A program made the position numbers and the translations under genes. Shown piece by piece: positions 34,366 to 43,047 of a DNA stretch of 64,000 nt (the first letter of the stretch is position 1; the number at the start of each line of letters is the position of its first letter). The notes beneath the pieces are model-generated. The model was not told the DNA's origin. It saw only the letters and a list, made by a program, of their open reading frames with translations, and made no database searches. The stretch is from Sphingomonas psychrotolerans (GTDB lineage Bacteria > Pseudomonadota > Alphaproteobacteria > Sphingomonadales > Sphingomonadaceae): assembly GCF_002796605.1 (NCBI RefSeq), contig NZ_CP024923.1, forward strand, positions 4,037,501 through 4,101,500, written 5' to 3'.

Positions 34366-35093
34366 AAACGCTCCGTCAGGCGATCCTCGCCGTCGTGATC
34401 TTCGCTGTGCTGCTCCTCGTCTTTTTCGCGATCTACGCGACCGTCCGCAATCGCCCGCAGGATCTGCCCTGGACCCGGCTCGACCTCGGCCAGCCGATCG
34501 GCGCCTTCACCGGCCGCAAGCTCGCCGGACTGACCGACAATTTCGCCGAATGCCGGGCGCTGCTCCAGTCGGCGGGGGTGCGCTACACGATCCTGCCGAC
34601 GGTCAAATCGGGCGAGCGATGCGGCTATGTCGACGGCTTGCGCTTCGCCCCCGGCGGCGCGCAGCGAATCGGCTTCAGTCCCGCGCGGCTGGGCGTCTCT
34701 TGCCCGGTCGCCGCCGGCCTCGCGATGTGGGAATGGAACGTCCTTCAGCCCGCCGCGCAGAAACATTTCGGCGCGCGGGTCGAGCGAGTCGAGCATCTCG
34801 GCAGCTATTCCTGCCGCCGTCTCTACGGCCGCAGCGCGGGCGACTGGAGCGAGCATGCCACCGCCGACGCGATCGACGTGGCGGGCTTCCGGCTTTCCGA
34901 CGGTACCCACATCAGCGTGCTCGGCGATTGGGACAAGGGTGGAGAAAAGGCCGCGTTTCTGCGCGAGGTGCGCACCGGCGGGTGCAAATTGTTCTCGACG
35001 GTGCTTTCGCCCGATTACAATGCGGCGCACCGCGATCACTTGCACCTCGATCAGGCGACACGCGGAGAAATGGGGTGGCGGGCCTGCCGGTGA
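34362..35093 (+). CDS. Extensin-like family protein
   Basis: 243 residues. One N-terminal transmembrane helix (about 8-27), then the extensin-like C-terminal domain (PF06904) with conserved cysteines ('AECRALLQSAGVRY', 'GERCGYVDGL', 'YSCRRLYGR...SEHATADAIDVAGFRLSDG', 'HRDHLHLDQA'). The His/Asp pattern recalls the D-Ala-D-Ala carboxypeptidase/LAS fold, so a cell-wall role is possible. It is coupled to the NUDIX gene by an ATGA overlap. Confidence 0.88.
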   Translation: MKTLRQAILAVVIFAVLLLVFFAIYATVRNRPQDLPWTRLDLGQPIGAFTGRKLAGLTDNFAECRALLQSAGVRYTILPTVKSGERCGYVDGLRFAPGGAQRIGFSPARLGVSCPVAAGLAMWEWNVLQPAAQKHFGARVERVEHLGSYSCRRLYGRSAGDWSEHATADAIDVAGFRLSDGTHISVLGDWDKGGEKAAFLREVRTGGCKLFSTVLSPDYNAAHRDHLHLDQATRGEMGWRACR

Positions 35094-35111
35094 GGACAGA
35101 CCCGTTCGAAG

Positions 35112-35663
35112 TTAGTTAGGCAGCGCCGCGGCGTCGACCTTTTCCACCCATTGCGGGAAGAAGGCCGGCTGACGGTTCGACCAGCCCGAGGCGGTCGCCG
35201 CGGCTTCGCTGATCGACTGGAGCAGCTTGCGCCGCAGATCCGGATGGAGGTGCGGCAGCGCCGCTGCCGCGCAGAAGGCGGCGGGCAGCCACGGACGCAC
35301 CTCGGCGCCGACCAGCCGCTCATAGAGGAAGCGATAGGCCGAGAAGCTGGTCAGACGCCCTTGGCCGAGATCGAACGCCGAAACGGTGACCAGCGGTGCC
35401 ATGAACGGCTCAACCGCGGCGAGGTCGCTATCGTCGGGCATCAGCGCGCGCAGCTCGGGGATGCGCTCGTACATGCGCGCCTGGGCGCGGATGCTCGCGG
35501 CTTCGACCACATCGCGCGACCAGCGCTCCATCGCGTCCTCGCGTTCGAGCCCGATGTCGAGCGCACGGCGCACATAGCGCTGCGTCGCTGCAGTGAACCC
35601 TGCAAATTCCTTCATTTCGGCCAGCGTCATGGCGCCCTCGGCCGGCTTCATTCTCGATGCCAT
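35112..35663 (-). CDS. Hypothetical protein
   Basis: 183 residues, mostly alpha-helical, no signal peptide or membrane helix, moderately acidic. Recurrent helix-forming stretches ('EMKEFAGFTAATQRYVRRALDIGLEREDAMERWSRDVVEAA') are visible but no domain is recognised. The start at 35663 (ATG) has GGGAG upstream; a GTG one codon earlier and internal ATGs are alternatives. Confidence 0.65.
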   Translation of the reverse strand: MASRMKPAEGAMTLAEMKEFAGFTAATQRYVRRALDIGLEREDAMERWSRDVVEAASIRAQARMYERIPELRALMPDDSDLAAVEPFMAPLVTVSAFDLGQGRLTSFSAYRFLYERLVGAEVRPWLPAAFCAAAALPHLHPDLRRKLLQSISEAAATASGWSNRQPAFFPQWVEKVDAAALPN

Positions 35664-36110
35664 CACCTAATACTCCCACCCCACTCATCCCCAGCGGTGA
35701 TCATGCGGCAGAATGGTTAACGCGCCGCTTAATCAGCCGTTGGCTCCCATTCATTATAGGAATCGAAAAGGTGTTGCGGCGCAACATCGCTTGCGATGAG
35801 CCGAGTTTCGGCATCGTGGAAAACACCTAGACTGATGCCTTGGCGCAACAAAACTGCGCGGCGCATCCCGCGTTCCGCAACCCGACGGACTCCCGTCACG
35901 GGCGGATCCGGACCTTCAAACGCTGGCGAAATTAAGAGATTCTAAACCTCCGTACCTACGTAAAACCCGCTGATTTCCGCCGTTCTCGGGGTCGTTCCTT
36001 CGGCCCGTCGGTTCGCCGCAACGCTTCGTCGGATCGGCGCGCCGAGGGGGTGTACCGTCGTCCTATGATCAGGTTAGCAACTCTCAACCGCTTCCTGACC
36101 GGGGGGTCCA
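35664..36110. other. 447-bp intergenic region
   Basis: No supported ORF. It holds the palindrome at 35771-35787, a CtrA-like TTAA-N8-TTAA at 35717-35732 (spacing one too long for the consensus) and an AT-richer patch near 35930-35965. It probably carries the promoter and a long leader of the CHAP gene. Confidence 0.5.
35771..35787. promoter_or_regulatory. GTTGC-N3-GCAAC palindrome, copy A
   Basis: GTGTTGC-GGC-GCAACAT, 13-bp perfect core, almost identical to the site at 52531-52547 upstream of the TonB receptor. It looks like a shared operator; the regulator is unknown. Confidence 0.4.
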
Positions 36111-36683
36111 ATGAATTTCCGTGTTTTCGCAGCGCGTTTTGCGCTGGTGGTGTCGTGCGCCCTGATGACTGCCGTGCCCGCCCAGGCGAAGAGCGCCTTC
36201 CTGCAGTGCGTCCCCTATGCGCGTCAGATCTCCGGCGTGAAGATCCACGGCAATGCCTGGACCTGGTGGGGTCAGGCCGCCGGTCGCTATGAGCGCGGCA
36301 ACACCCCCAGGGTCGGCGCGGTGATGTCGTTCAAGAAGACCGCGAAGAACCGGTTCGGCCATGTCGCCATGGTCTCGCAGATCGTCAGCGACCGTGAAGT
36401 GCTGCTCAGCCACGCCAATTGGTCGCGCCGCGGCGGCATCGAGCGCGACGTCCGCGCAGTCGACGTGTCGGCGGCGGGCGACTGGAGCGAAGTCCGCGTG
36501 TGGTTCGCCCCGCTCGGCGGGCTCGGCACCTCGAGCTATCCGATCAACGGCTTCATCTATTCCGACGGCGCCGACGATGACGCATTCCAAGCACCGCAAA
36601 TGGCTAACAAGGCCGACAAGGTGCTGGTCGCTTCGCTGACCCTCGACCTCAGCGATCTGCAGCCCGAAGCCGGCATCAACTGA
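36111..36683 (+). CDS. Secreted CHAP-domain protein
   Basis: 190 residues. Signal peptide ending AVPAQA (about residue 26), then a CHAP amidase/peptidase domain with the Cys in 'LQCVPYARQISG', 'AWTWWGQA' and the His in 'RFGHVAMVSQI...HANWSRRGGIERD'. CHAP enzymes cleave peptidoglycan amide bonds. A C-terminal extension of about 50 residues is unassigned. A long AT-richer leader precedes the gene. Confidence 0.88.
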   Translation: MNFRVFAARFALVVSCALMTAVPAQAKSAFLQCVPYARQISGVKIHGNAWTWWGQAAGRYERGNTPRVGAVMSFKKTAKNRFGHVAMVSQIVSDREVLLSHANWSRRGGIERDVRAVDVSAAGDWSEVRVWFAPLGGLGTSSYPINGFIYSDGADDDAFQAPQMANKADKVLVASLTLDLSDLQPEAGIN

Positions 36684-36690
36684 GTTTGGC

Positions 36691-36710
36691 GCTCCTGCAG
36701 AAGCAGGAGC
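36691..36710. repeat. GCTCCTGC/GCAGGAGC palindrome, third copy
   Basis: Arms identical to 2430 and 9955 but with loop AGAA. It lies between the convergent ends of the CHAP and msrB genes. Confidence 0.6.
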
Positions 36711-36717
36711 ACTGAAC

Positions 36718-37200
36718 TCAGGCTTTCGGTGTGAACGCCAGCGCCACGCCATTCATGCAGTAGCGCTTGCCGGTCGGCCGCGGTCCATCATCGAAGACGT
36801 GGCCGAGATGACCGCCGCAGCGCCGGCACAGCGCTTCGACGCGCGCCATTCCCAGCGAGCGATCGCTCTTGGTAATCACCGCATTGGGCAATGCCCTGTA
36901 GAAGCTCGGCCACCCCGTTCCGCTGTCGAATTTGGTCGACGAGGAGAACAGCGGCAGCCCGCATCCCGCGCAAGCGAACACCCCGGCGCGATGCTCCTTG
37001 TTGAGCGGGCTGGTTCCCGCAAACTCGGTCGCGCCCTGGCGCAGCGTGCGATAGGCGGCGGGACTCAGCCGCTTCTTCCACTCGGCATCGGTGAGGGTGA
37101 AGGCAAAGCGCTGTGCCGCTTCCGCGGGCACGCCGCCGCAAGCGGCGGTGGCGGCGCCGAGTGCGGCGACAGTGAGAAGCGTGCGGCGATCGGTTTGCAT
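36718..37200 (-). CDS. msrB: Peptide-methionine (R)-S-oxide reductase with Tat-type signal
   Basis: 160 residues. MsrB motifs: zinc-binding CAGC and CRRC pairs, 'TKFDSGTGWPSFY', 'HLGHVFDDGP' and catalytic Cys in 'RYCMNG'. The N-terminus MQTDRRTLLTVAALGAATAAC looks like a twin-arginine signal with a possible lipobox Cys, so this copy is probably exported to repair oxidised methionine in the periplasm. The start is set by the signal; the longer open frame comes from an upstream palindrome. Confidence 0.92.
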   Translation of the reverse strand: MQTDRRTLLTVAALGAATAACGGVPAEAAQRFAFTLTDAEWKKRLSPAAYRTLRQGATEFAGTSPLNKEHRAGVFACAGCGLPLFSSSTKFDSGTGWPSFYRALPNAVITKSDRSLGMARVEALCRRCGGHLGHVFDDGPRPTGKRYCMNGVALAFTPKA

Positions 37201-37240
37201 GGCAGAGATGTGGGAAGCCTGTGGCCCAGTTCCAACCGCT

Positions 37241-37380
37241 TCCCTCTCCCCTTGTGGGAGAGGGAGGGAGCCGACGAAGTCGGCGGAAGGGTGAGGGTGT
37301 GTGTGCCTCACCAGGCGGCCCCCTCATCCTTCCCACGCCTTCGGCGCGGGCCCCTTCCTTCTCCCACAAGGGGAGAAGGC
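37241..37380. repeat. ~140-bp nested inverted repeat between msrB and CYP153
   Basis: Outer arms CTCCCCTTGTGGGAG (37246-37260) and CTCCCACAAGGGGAG (37361-37375) are exact reverse complements. Inner GAAGGGTGAGGG and CCCTCATCCTTC also pair. It fills the gap upstream of msrB and downstream of the P450. Confidence 0.7.
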
Positions 37381-37385
37381 GTTAG

Positions 37386-38621
37386 TCAATACCTGCTCAA
37401 TTCCACCGGCATCTTCTTATATCCGTGCACAAAGCATGCGGCGACCCGCTCCGGCTCGCGCAGCACGTTCACCCGCAGCCGGCGCTTGGCCATCTCCTCG
37501 AGCAATATCCCGATCTGCAGCTCGGCGAGCCGCGCGCCGACGCAGCGATGGATGCCGTGGCCGAATGCGAGATGCCGCCGGGCATTCTCGCGGTCGACGA
37601 TGATCTTGTCGGCATTGGGGAAGACGCTCTCGTCGCGATTGGCCGAGAGATACCAGAGCGCCAGTTTGTCGCCCGCCCGGATCTGTTGCCCTTCCAGTTC
37701 GCTGTCCTGCGTCGCGGTGCGGCGCATGTGGGCGAGCGGGGTCTGCCAGCGGATGATCTCCTGCACCGCGTTGGGGATCAGCCCCGGATTGGCCTCGAGC
37801 TTCGCGCGCTCGTCGGGGAATTGCTCGAGCCCCCAGGCGTAGGCGCTCATCGAATTGCGCGTCGTGTCGTTGCCGCCGACGATCAGCAGGATCAGATTCC
37901 CGAGGAACTCCATCTGATCCATGTGCGCCATCGCATCCGAATGGATCATCATCGATATCAGATCGGGAGTGGGCTCCTTGCCGATCTTGCCCTGCCACAG
38001 ATTGCCGAAATAGGCGGCGCATTCGAACAGGATGGTCCGTCGCTCCTCCTTGCGCACCGGATCCTTGGCGATTTCGATGTCGCCTGCCCAATCGGACCAA
38101 TAGGTCAGCAGCCGTCGCTCCTCCCATGGGAAGTCGAACAGGATCGCCAGCATCTGGGTGGTCAGCTCGATCGACACGGTATCGACCCAGTCGAATTCCT
38201 GCCCGACCGGGAGCGAATCGAGAATCTCGGCACTGCGGGTCCGGATATTCTCGTTCATCCGCACCATTTCCGAAGGCGTGAACGCCGGGGCGACGGTCCG
38301 CCGCTGGCCGGTATGTTTGGGCCGGTCCATCGCAATGAACATCGGCATCTTGATGTCGCCTTCCTTCAGGTCGGCGATAGTGATCCCGCCGGCTTCGGAG
38401 GAATAGAGATCGGGCAGCGATTCGACCTGGACGATCGGCTTGTACGACGAGACCGACCAATAGGGCCCGAAGCTGCTATGCTCGGTATAATATACCGGTG
38501 CCTTCTCGCGCAGCTCGCGGAACGGCGCCTGCCAGACGTCGTCGCGATAGAGCTCGGGACGGCTCATATCGAGCGGATCGACTGCGTCCCCCGAAATCGA
38601 CTCGGTTGCCAGCGTCGCCAT
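37386..38621 (-). CDS. CYP153-type cytochrome P450
   Basis: 411 residues, soluble. I-helix 'LLIVGGNDTTRNSMSA', ExxR in 'EIIRWQTPLAHMRRTA', and heme-binding 'LAFGHGIHRCVGARLAE' with the Cys ligand. The GGNDTTRNS and RWQTPLAHMRRTA blocks are typical of CYP153, which hydroxylates alkanes or fatty acids at the terminal carbon. No ferredoxin or reductase gene is adjacent. AGGAGAGG precedes the ATG. The ABC exporter lies 32 bp upstream in the same direction and may be co-transcribed. Confidence 0.92.
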   Translation of the reverse strand: MATLATESISGDAVDPLDMSRPELYRDDVWQAPFRELREKAPVYYTEHSSFGPYWSVSSYKPIVQVESLPDLYSSEAGGITIADLKEGDIKMPMFIAMDRPKHTGQRRTVAPAFTPSEMVRMNENIRTRSAEILDSLPVGQEFDWVDTVSIELTTQMLAILFDFPWEERRLLTYWSDWAGDIEIAKDPVRKEERRTILFECAAYFGNLWQGKIGKEPTPDLISMMIHSDAMAHMDQMEFLGNLILLIVGGNDTTRNSMSAYAWGLEQFPDERAKLEANPGLIPNAVQEIIRWQTPLAHMRRTATQDSELEGQQIRAGDKLALWYLSANRDESVFPNADKIIVDRENARRHLAFGHGIHRCVGARLAELQIGILLEEMAKRRLRVNVLREPERVAACFVHGYKKMPVELSRY

Positions 38622-38653
38622 TCTGCCTCTCCTGCTTTGGGAAGAGGAGAACC

Positions 38654-39892
38654 TTAACTGACAGTTGTGTCAATAGCGCGGCGTTCCCCGCGTTTGCTCC
38701 GCTTCGGGCTGCCCGATTGGAGTACCCCGCGGCGGAACAGCCGTGCCGCCACGGTGACGGTGATCGCGACCCACAGCATTTGCCAGGCGAGCGCCAGCGC
38801 GTGCGGCCACAAAGCGGGCGAATTCGCCGCGTGCGCCGCCATTGCCAGTGGCGAGCTGAACGGGAAGATCTCCGCCGCGCGCGCCAGCCAGTCATCGGGG
38901 TGGCCGGCGGCATAAGAGGCAAAGCCGAACATCGCGAACTGGAAAATGGTGATCGGCAGCGACAGCATCTGGATCTCGCGCTGGGTGCCCGCAAGCGCGC
39001 CGGCGCCGAGGAACACCGCGCTCTGCAGCATGTATGCCATGGTGAAATAGACGACGAACAGCAGAGGAAAGATCGGTCCGATCGCGACGTTGAGGTTGCT
39101 CAACCCGTCGGCGACGGCGGGCGGCAGGAAGCGCGGCAAATTGGCGAAGAGCGTGCCCCAGAAGCACACGAACAGCAGGGCCGATCCGAACGCGCCGAGT
39201 AGCTTGCCAAAGAACACGCTCTCGAGCGGAATGGCGGCGGCGAGCACTTCGATCACCTTGTTCGACCGTTCCTCGGCCATCGCGCCGACCGCCTGGCCAG
39301 AGAGCATCAGCGTCAGGAAGAAGATGCCCAGCGCGGCGAAAAACGCAGTCTGGCTCCGCCCCCCGCTCGTCGCCTGTCCAGCGCCGACGACCTTGATCTC
39401 GGCGCGACTCAACTGCGCGCCGCCGCTCCGTTCGGCGCGCAGCGTATGCTCGGCCAACTGGGCGAGATAATTGGCGTCCGGGTCGCGTGCCGGTCGCCGC
39501 AGGATGATTGGCCGTTCGAGCGGTCCGTAGAGCACCGCGGTCACGTCATGTTGGCTGCTGTCGAGCAGTGCCTGCGCTTGTGCCGCAACGTGGTCGCCTG
39601 CGCCTTCGATCTGCAGCGTCGTCCACGACCTCGGCCCGGCGACGAGCTTGCGCAGCTGTTTGTCTGCGGCGGCGATCGCGCCGGCCCTGCCGGGCGCTGC
39701 GACGATCACGACGCGTTCGCGTTCCGCACTGCCCCCCGCCGCGCTCGACGCAGTCATACTGCCGACCAGCGCGAAGCCGATCATCAGCAAGGGGCTCAGC
39801 AGGAAGAGCAGGAAGGTAGGCGTCATCACCGTCGCCGTGAAGTCGCGGCGCGCGACGGTGAGCGCCTGGCGGAGCATGCGGGAGAATTTCAT
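38654..39892 (-). CDS. ABC-2 type transporter permease (NatB-like)
   Basis: 412 residues. An N-terminal helix (about 27-50) and a large extracytoplasmic domain (about 50-205) are followed by five C-terminal helices, with 'MAEERSNKVIEVLAAAIPLESVFFGKLLG' typical of the ABC-2 permease family. It overlaps the ATPase gene by 4 bp, so the two form one exporter; the substrate is unknown. Confidence 0.88.
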   Translation of the reverse strand: MKFSRMLRQALTVARRDFTATVMTPTFLLFLLSPLLMIGFALVGSMTASSAAGGSAERERVVIVAAPGRAGAIAAADKQLRKLVAGPRSWTTLQIEGAGDHVAAQAQALLDSSQHDVTAVLYGPLERPIILRRPARDPDANYLAQLAEHTLRAERSGGAQLSRAEIKVVGAGQATSGGRSQTAFFAALGIFFLTLMLSGQAVGAMAEERSNKVIEVLAAAIPLESVFFGKLLGAFGSALLFVCFWGTLFANLPRFLPPAVADGLSNLNVAIGPIFPLLFVVYFTMAYMLQSAVFLGAGALAGTQREIQMLSLPITIFQFAMFGFASYAAGHPDDWLARAAEIFPFSSPLAMAAHAANSPALWPHALALAWQMLWVAITVTVAARLFRRGVLQSGSPKRSKRGERRAIDTTVS

Positions 39893-40806
39893 GCCGCTTG
39901 CTCCAGCGCTTCGGCGCCGACGATCTTGACGAACGCATCGTGCAGCCCCGGCCGCTCGATCGACAGCCCCGAAATCCCGTAGCCCGCATCGATCAGCCGG
40001 ACGAGCAATGCCTCGATCCCCTCCGGGGGCACGGTGAAGCGCCAGCTCCCGTTCTTGCGCTCGGCGTCGGGCGGCAGCAGCGCGCCGGCGGTCTCGGCAT
40101 GGTGGTGCGGGGTGTAATGCGCCTTGAGCGGCAGCAGTGCGCGGGCCTCGTCCACCGTTCCTTCGAACTTCACCACGCCCCCGGCGATGATCGACAGATA
40201 GTCGCACAGCCGTTCGGCATGGGCCATCACATGGGTCGAGAACAGGATCGTCGCGCCGCGGTCGCGCTGCGCCCGGATCAGCTTTTCCAGCCGTTCCTGA
40301 TTGACGGGGTCGAGGCCAGAGAAAGGCTCGTCGAGAACGAGCAATTCGGGTTCGTGCACCACCGATCCGAGCAATTGGACAAGCTGCGCCATGCCTTTGG
40401 AGAGCTTGCGGATCTTGTCGTCGGCAGCGTGGCCAAGCCCGGCGGCTTCGAGCAGTTCGCCGGCGCGTTTGCGCCCGACGCGCCACGGCAACCCGCGCAG
40501 CGCGCCCATGAAGGCGATCGCCTCGCGGCACTTCATATTGGGATAGAGCCCGCGCTCTTCGGGCAGATAACCGACGCGGTCGCTCGCATCGCGCGGCGCA
40601 TCGTGCCCGAGCAGCATGCGTTCGCCTTCGTCCGGCTCGATGATCCCGAGCAGCATGCGCAACGTCGTGGTCTTGCCGGCGCCATTGGGGCCGAGCACGC
40701 CGTAGATCAGCCCCCTGGGAACCGCGATGCTGACGCCGTCGACTGCCCGCCGGTCGCCGAAACGCTTGACGAGGCCGGTGGCGCTCACCGCCAGATCGCT
40801 GCTCAA
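39889..40806 (-). CDS. ABC transporter ATP-binding protein (NatA-like, TTG start)
   Basis: 305 residues. Walker A 'GPNGAGKTTTLRMLLG', Q-loop region 'GYLPEERGLYPNMKCREAI', signature 'LSKGMAQLVQLLGSVVHEPELLVLDEPFSGLD', H-loop 'STHVMAH', and the C-terminal DUF4162-type domain of this subfamily. No ATG fits; TTG at 40804-40806 has GGAGGACATTAGT upstream. It partners with the downstream permease and is divergent from queG across only 39 bp. Confidence 0.9.
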   Translation of the reverse strand: MSSDLAVSATGLVKRFGDRRAVDGVSIAVPRGLIYGVLGPNGAGKTTTLRMLLGIIEPDEGERMLLGHDAPRDASDRVGYLPEERGLYPNMKCREAIAFMGALRGLPWRVGRKRAGELLEAAGLGHAADDKIRKLSKGMAQLVQLLGSVVHEPELLVLDEPFSGLDPVNQERLEKLIRAQRDRGATILFSTHVMAHAERLCDYLSIIAGGVVKFEGTVDEARALLPLKAHYTPHHHAETAGALLPPDAERKNGSWRFTVPPEGIEALLVRLIDAGYGISGLSIERPGLHDAFVKIVGAEALEQAA

Positions 40807-40845
40807 ACTAATGTCCTCCGTTGCGCTTCGTGGTAGCGGGTCCGC

Positions 40846-41940
40846 GTGCGCCAAGACAAGCCACTCGAACAAAGGATCCAGGAGAAGGCGGCCGAAATCG
40901 GCTTTGCCGCCTGCGGGGTCGCGCGTGCCGACGCGGCGCCGGCCGCGGGTGTGCGCCTGCGCCAATGGCTGGCCGAAGGCGCACACGGCTCGATGATCTG
41001 GATGGAGGAGCGCGCGCACCACCGGGAGAGCCCCGCCGCGCTCTGGTCCGAGGTGCGCAGCGTGATCGCGCTCGGCATGAGCTACGCGCCTGCGGTCGAT
41101 CCGCTCGCGCTGGCGGGCGAAGGCGAGATCGGCCGGATCTCGGTCTATGCGCAGGGCGCCGACTATCACGACTTGATCAAGCGCAAATTGAAGGAGCTGG
41201 CGCGCTGGCTGGTCGGCGCGGCGCCGGGCGCGGACGTCAAGGTCTTCGTCGATACCGCGCCGGTGATGGAGAAGCCGCTGTCCGAAGCCGCGGGGCTCGG
41301 CTGGCAGGGCAAACACACCAATCTCGTCAGCCGCAGCCATGGCAGCTGGCTGTTCCTCGGCGCGATCTACACCACGCTCGATCTCGCGCCCGACCGCGCC
41401 CAGCATAGCACCTGCGGCAGCTGCGACGCGTGCCAGACGGCATGCCCGACCAATGCCTTTCCCGCGCCCTATCGCCTCGATGCGCGGCGCTGCATTTCGT
41501 ATCTGACGATCGAGCACAAGGGGCCGATCCCGCTCGAATTCCGCGAGAATTTGGGCAACCGCATCTATGGCTGCGACGATTGCCTCGCGGTCTGCCCGTG
41601 GAACAAGTTCGCCGCCGCGGCGCAGGCGAACCTGGCCTTTGCGCCGCGCGCCGAGCTCACCGCGCCGGCGCTGGCGGACCTGTTGGCGCTCGACGATGCG
41701 GGTTTCCGTGAAGTCTTCGCCGGTTCGCCGATCAAGCGCATCGGCCGCGACCGCATGGTCCGCAATTGCCTGGTCGCGGCAGGGAACAGTGGCAGTGCGG
41801 CGTTGGTGCCGCCGGTCCGCGCATTGCTGGGCGATCCCGACGAGACGATCCGCGAGGCAGCCGAATGGGCGCTGGCGCGGCTTCAAAGCCCCTCCCCCTC
41901 AGGGGAGAGGATTGATTTAGCGGCCCGCCGGCTGCCGTAG
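40846..41940 (+). CDS. queG: Epoxyqueuosine reductase (GTG start)
   Basis: 364 residues. Last step of queuosine synthesis in tRNA, a cobalamin and iron-sulfur enzyme. The N-terminal domain '[14 protein letters not shown]', '[32 protein letters not shown]' and two ferredoxin clusters ('[16 protein letters not shown]', '[11 protein letters not shown]') are diagnostic. A HEAT-like C-terminus follows. The last ~20 residues are encoded by a CCCCTCCCCCTCAGGGGAG palindrome, so the natural end may have been replaced. Confidence 0.95.
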   Translation: MRQDKPLEQRIQEKAAEIGFAACGVARADAAPAAGVRLRQWLAEGAHGSMIWMEERAHHRESPAALWSEVRSVIALGMSYAPAVDPLALAGEGEIGRISVYAQGADYHDLIKRKLKELARWLVGAAPGADVKVFVDTAPVMEKPLSEAAGLGWQGKHTNLVSRSHGSWLFLGAIYTTLDLAPDRAQHSTCGSCDACQTACPTNAFPAPYRLDARRCISYLTIEHKGPIPLEFRENLGNRIYGCDDCLAVCPWNKFAAAAQANLAFAPRAELTAPALADLLALDDAGFREVFAGSPIKRIGRDRMVRNCLVAAGNSGSAALVPPVRALLGDPDETIREAAEWALARLQSPSPSGERIDLAARRLP

Positions 41941-42300
41941 CGCCAATGCTGCGACGCAGCTCGCCTGGTCGATCGGGCCGCCGTCGCGCTGGCGCGTGTC
42001 GAGATACGTCACCACCGGCTCGCCGCGCCCTTTCGCGGGATAGAGATAGGCGTCGAGCACGCAGATCGGCCCGGCGAACTGGAGCTTGCGCGCCGGTCCT
42101 TCGCTGGCATCCAGCGCGGGCGGGCCGAACTGCGCGATCAGACGCGGCGCGGTCTGCCCCTTCACGGCGACGGCGACGGCGCTCGTCGGGGCGGGCGCCG
42201 CGCTCGGCACGGCGACATAGGCTGCCGGCCGCGCGGCGGGGACGATCTCGCCACCGCATCCCGATAGCAGCAGCCCGCCCGCCAATACCCAGAACCTCAT
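41917..42300 (-). CDS. Hypothetical lipoprotein
   Basis: 127 residues. Signal peptide with lipobox LSGC ('[12 protein letters not shown]', Cys about residue 15), an Ala/Pro-rich linker, then '[52 protein letters not shown]'. The last block suggests a small SmpA/OmlA-like beta fold. It overlaps the EI24 gene by 4 bp upstream and the 3' end of queG by 24 bp convergently. Confidence 0.75.
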   Translation of the reverse strand: MRFWVLAGGLLLSGCGGEIVPAARPAAYVAVPSAAPAPTSAVAVAVKGQTAPRLIAQFGPPALDASEGPARKLQFAGPICVLDAYLYPAKGRGEPVVTYLDTRQRDGGPIDQASCVAALALRQPAGR

Positions 42301-42989
42301 GTACCTCTCCCGCGGTGGAATGCATGCGTCGCCAGCGCCGCGCCGAGCACCGGCGCCAGCAGATTGACCAAAGGCACGAGGAACAAGCCCGTGCCGATCG
42401 CCCCCAGCGCGAAGCGGCGGAGCCGGGTGCCCTGCCGCCACTCGGCCAACTGCGCATAGGGCATATGCCGCGCCGCGACCATGTCGCCAAGATCTCGCCC
42501 GAGGAGCCACGCATTGACCGCGAAGAAAGCGAGCGCGGTGCCGACCCCGGTGATGAGCAGTATCAGGTATAGCGGTGAGAGCAGCAAATTATAGCCGATC
42601 GTCCGCACCGCGGAGCCCACGCCCATCGTGATCGATCGCCCCAACGGCACGTCGCGCGCGGCGGCATGGGCGTGCGGATAGTGTTTCGCCTCAACCGCGG
42701 CGACGACTTCATCCGCGAAGATTCCCACCACTGCCACTGCGACCGCGCGGAACAGCAGCCACCAGCCGAGCGCGAGCAGTAGCAGGGTCGCGACATCGGC
42801 GAGCACGCCCGCATTGCTGCCGAGCCCCATCCATTCGTTCGCGAAGCCCGCCAGCCGGTCCATCGCGACCCAGAGGCCGAATCCAAACCCGACGAAGAGC
42901 AGCAGGGTCAGCGCCAGCGACTTGACCAGCACACGCAAAATCTGCCGGTCGAACAATTGGCCGAGCGCGAGGAGAAGACCGTGGATCAT
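42297..42989 (-). CDS. EI24-domain (CysZ-like) membrane protein
   Basis: 230 residues with about five to six transmembrane helices and the pattern of the EI24/CysZ family (PF07264), for example 'WWLLFRAVAVAVVGIFADEVVAAVE' and 'SAVRTIGYNLLLSPLYLILL'. CysZ is a sulfate transporter, but function in this branch is not established. Its stop overlaps the lipoprotein start. Confidence 0.8.
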   Translation of the reverse strand: MIHGLLLALGQLFDRQILRVLVKSLALTLLLFVGFGFGLWVAMDRLAGFANEWMGLGSNAGVLADVATLLLLALGWWLLFRAVAVAVVGIFADEVVAAVEAKHYPHAHAAARDVPLGRSITMGVGSAVRTIGYNLLLSPLYLILLITGVGTALAFFAVNAWLLGRDLGDMVAARHMPYAQLAEWRQGTRLRRFALGAIGTGLFLVPLVNLLAPVLGAALATHAFHRGRGT

Positions 42990-43047
42990 TGCGCTATGCT
43001 TTGGCCCCCACTAGGGCGTCCGCGCAACCCTGTCGGAGCTTTCCACC

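Noticed and set aside
35717..35732. CtrA binding site TTAA-N8-TTAA
   Set aside because: The spacing is one base longer than the TTAA-N7-TTAA consensus, and no cell-cycle gene is adjacent.
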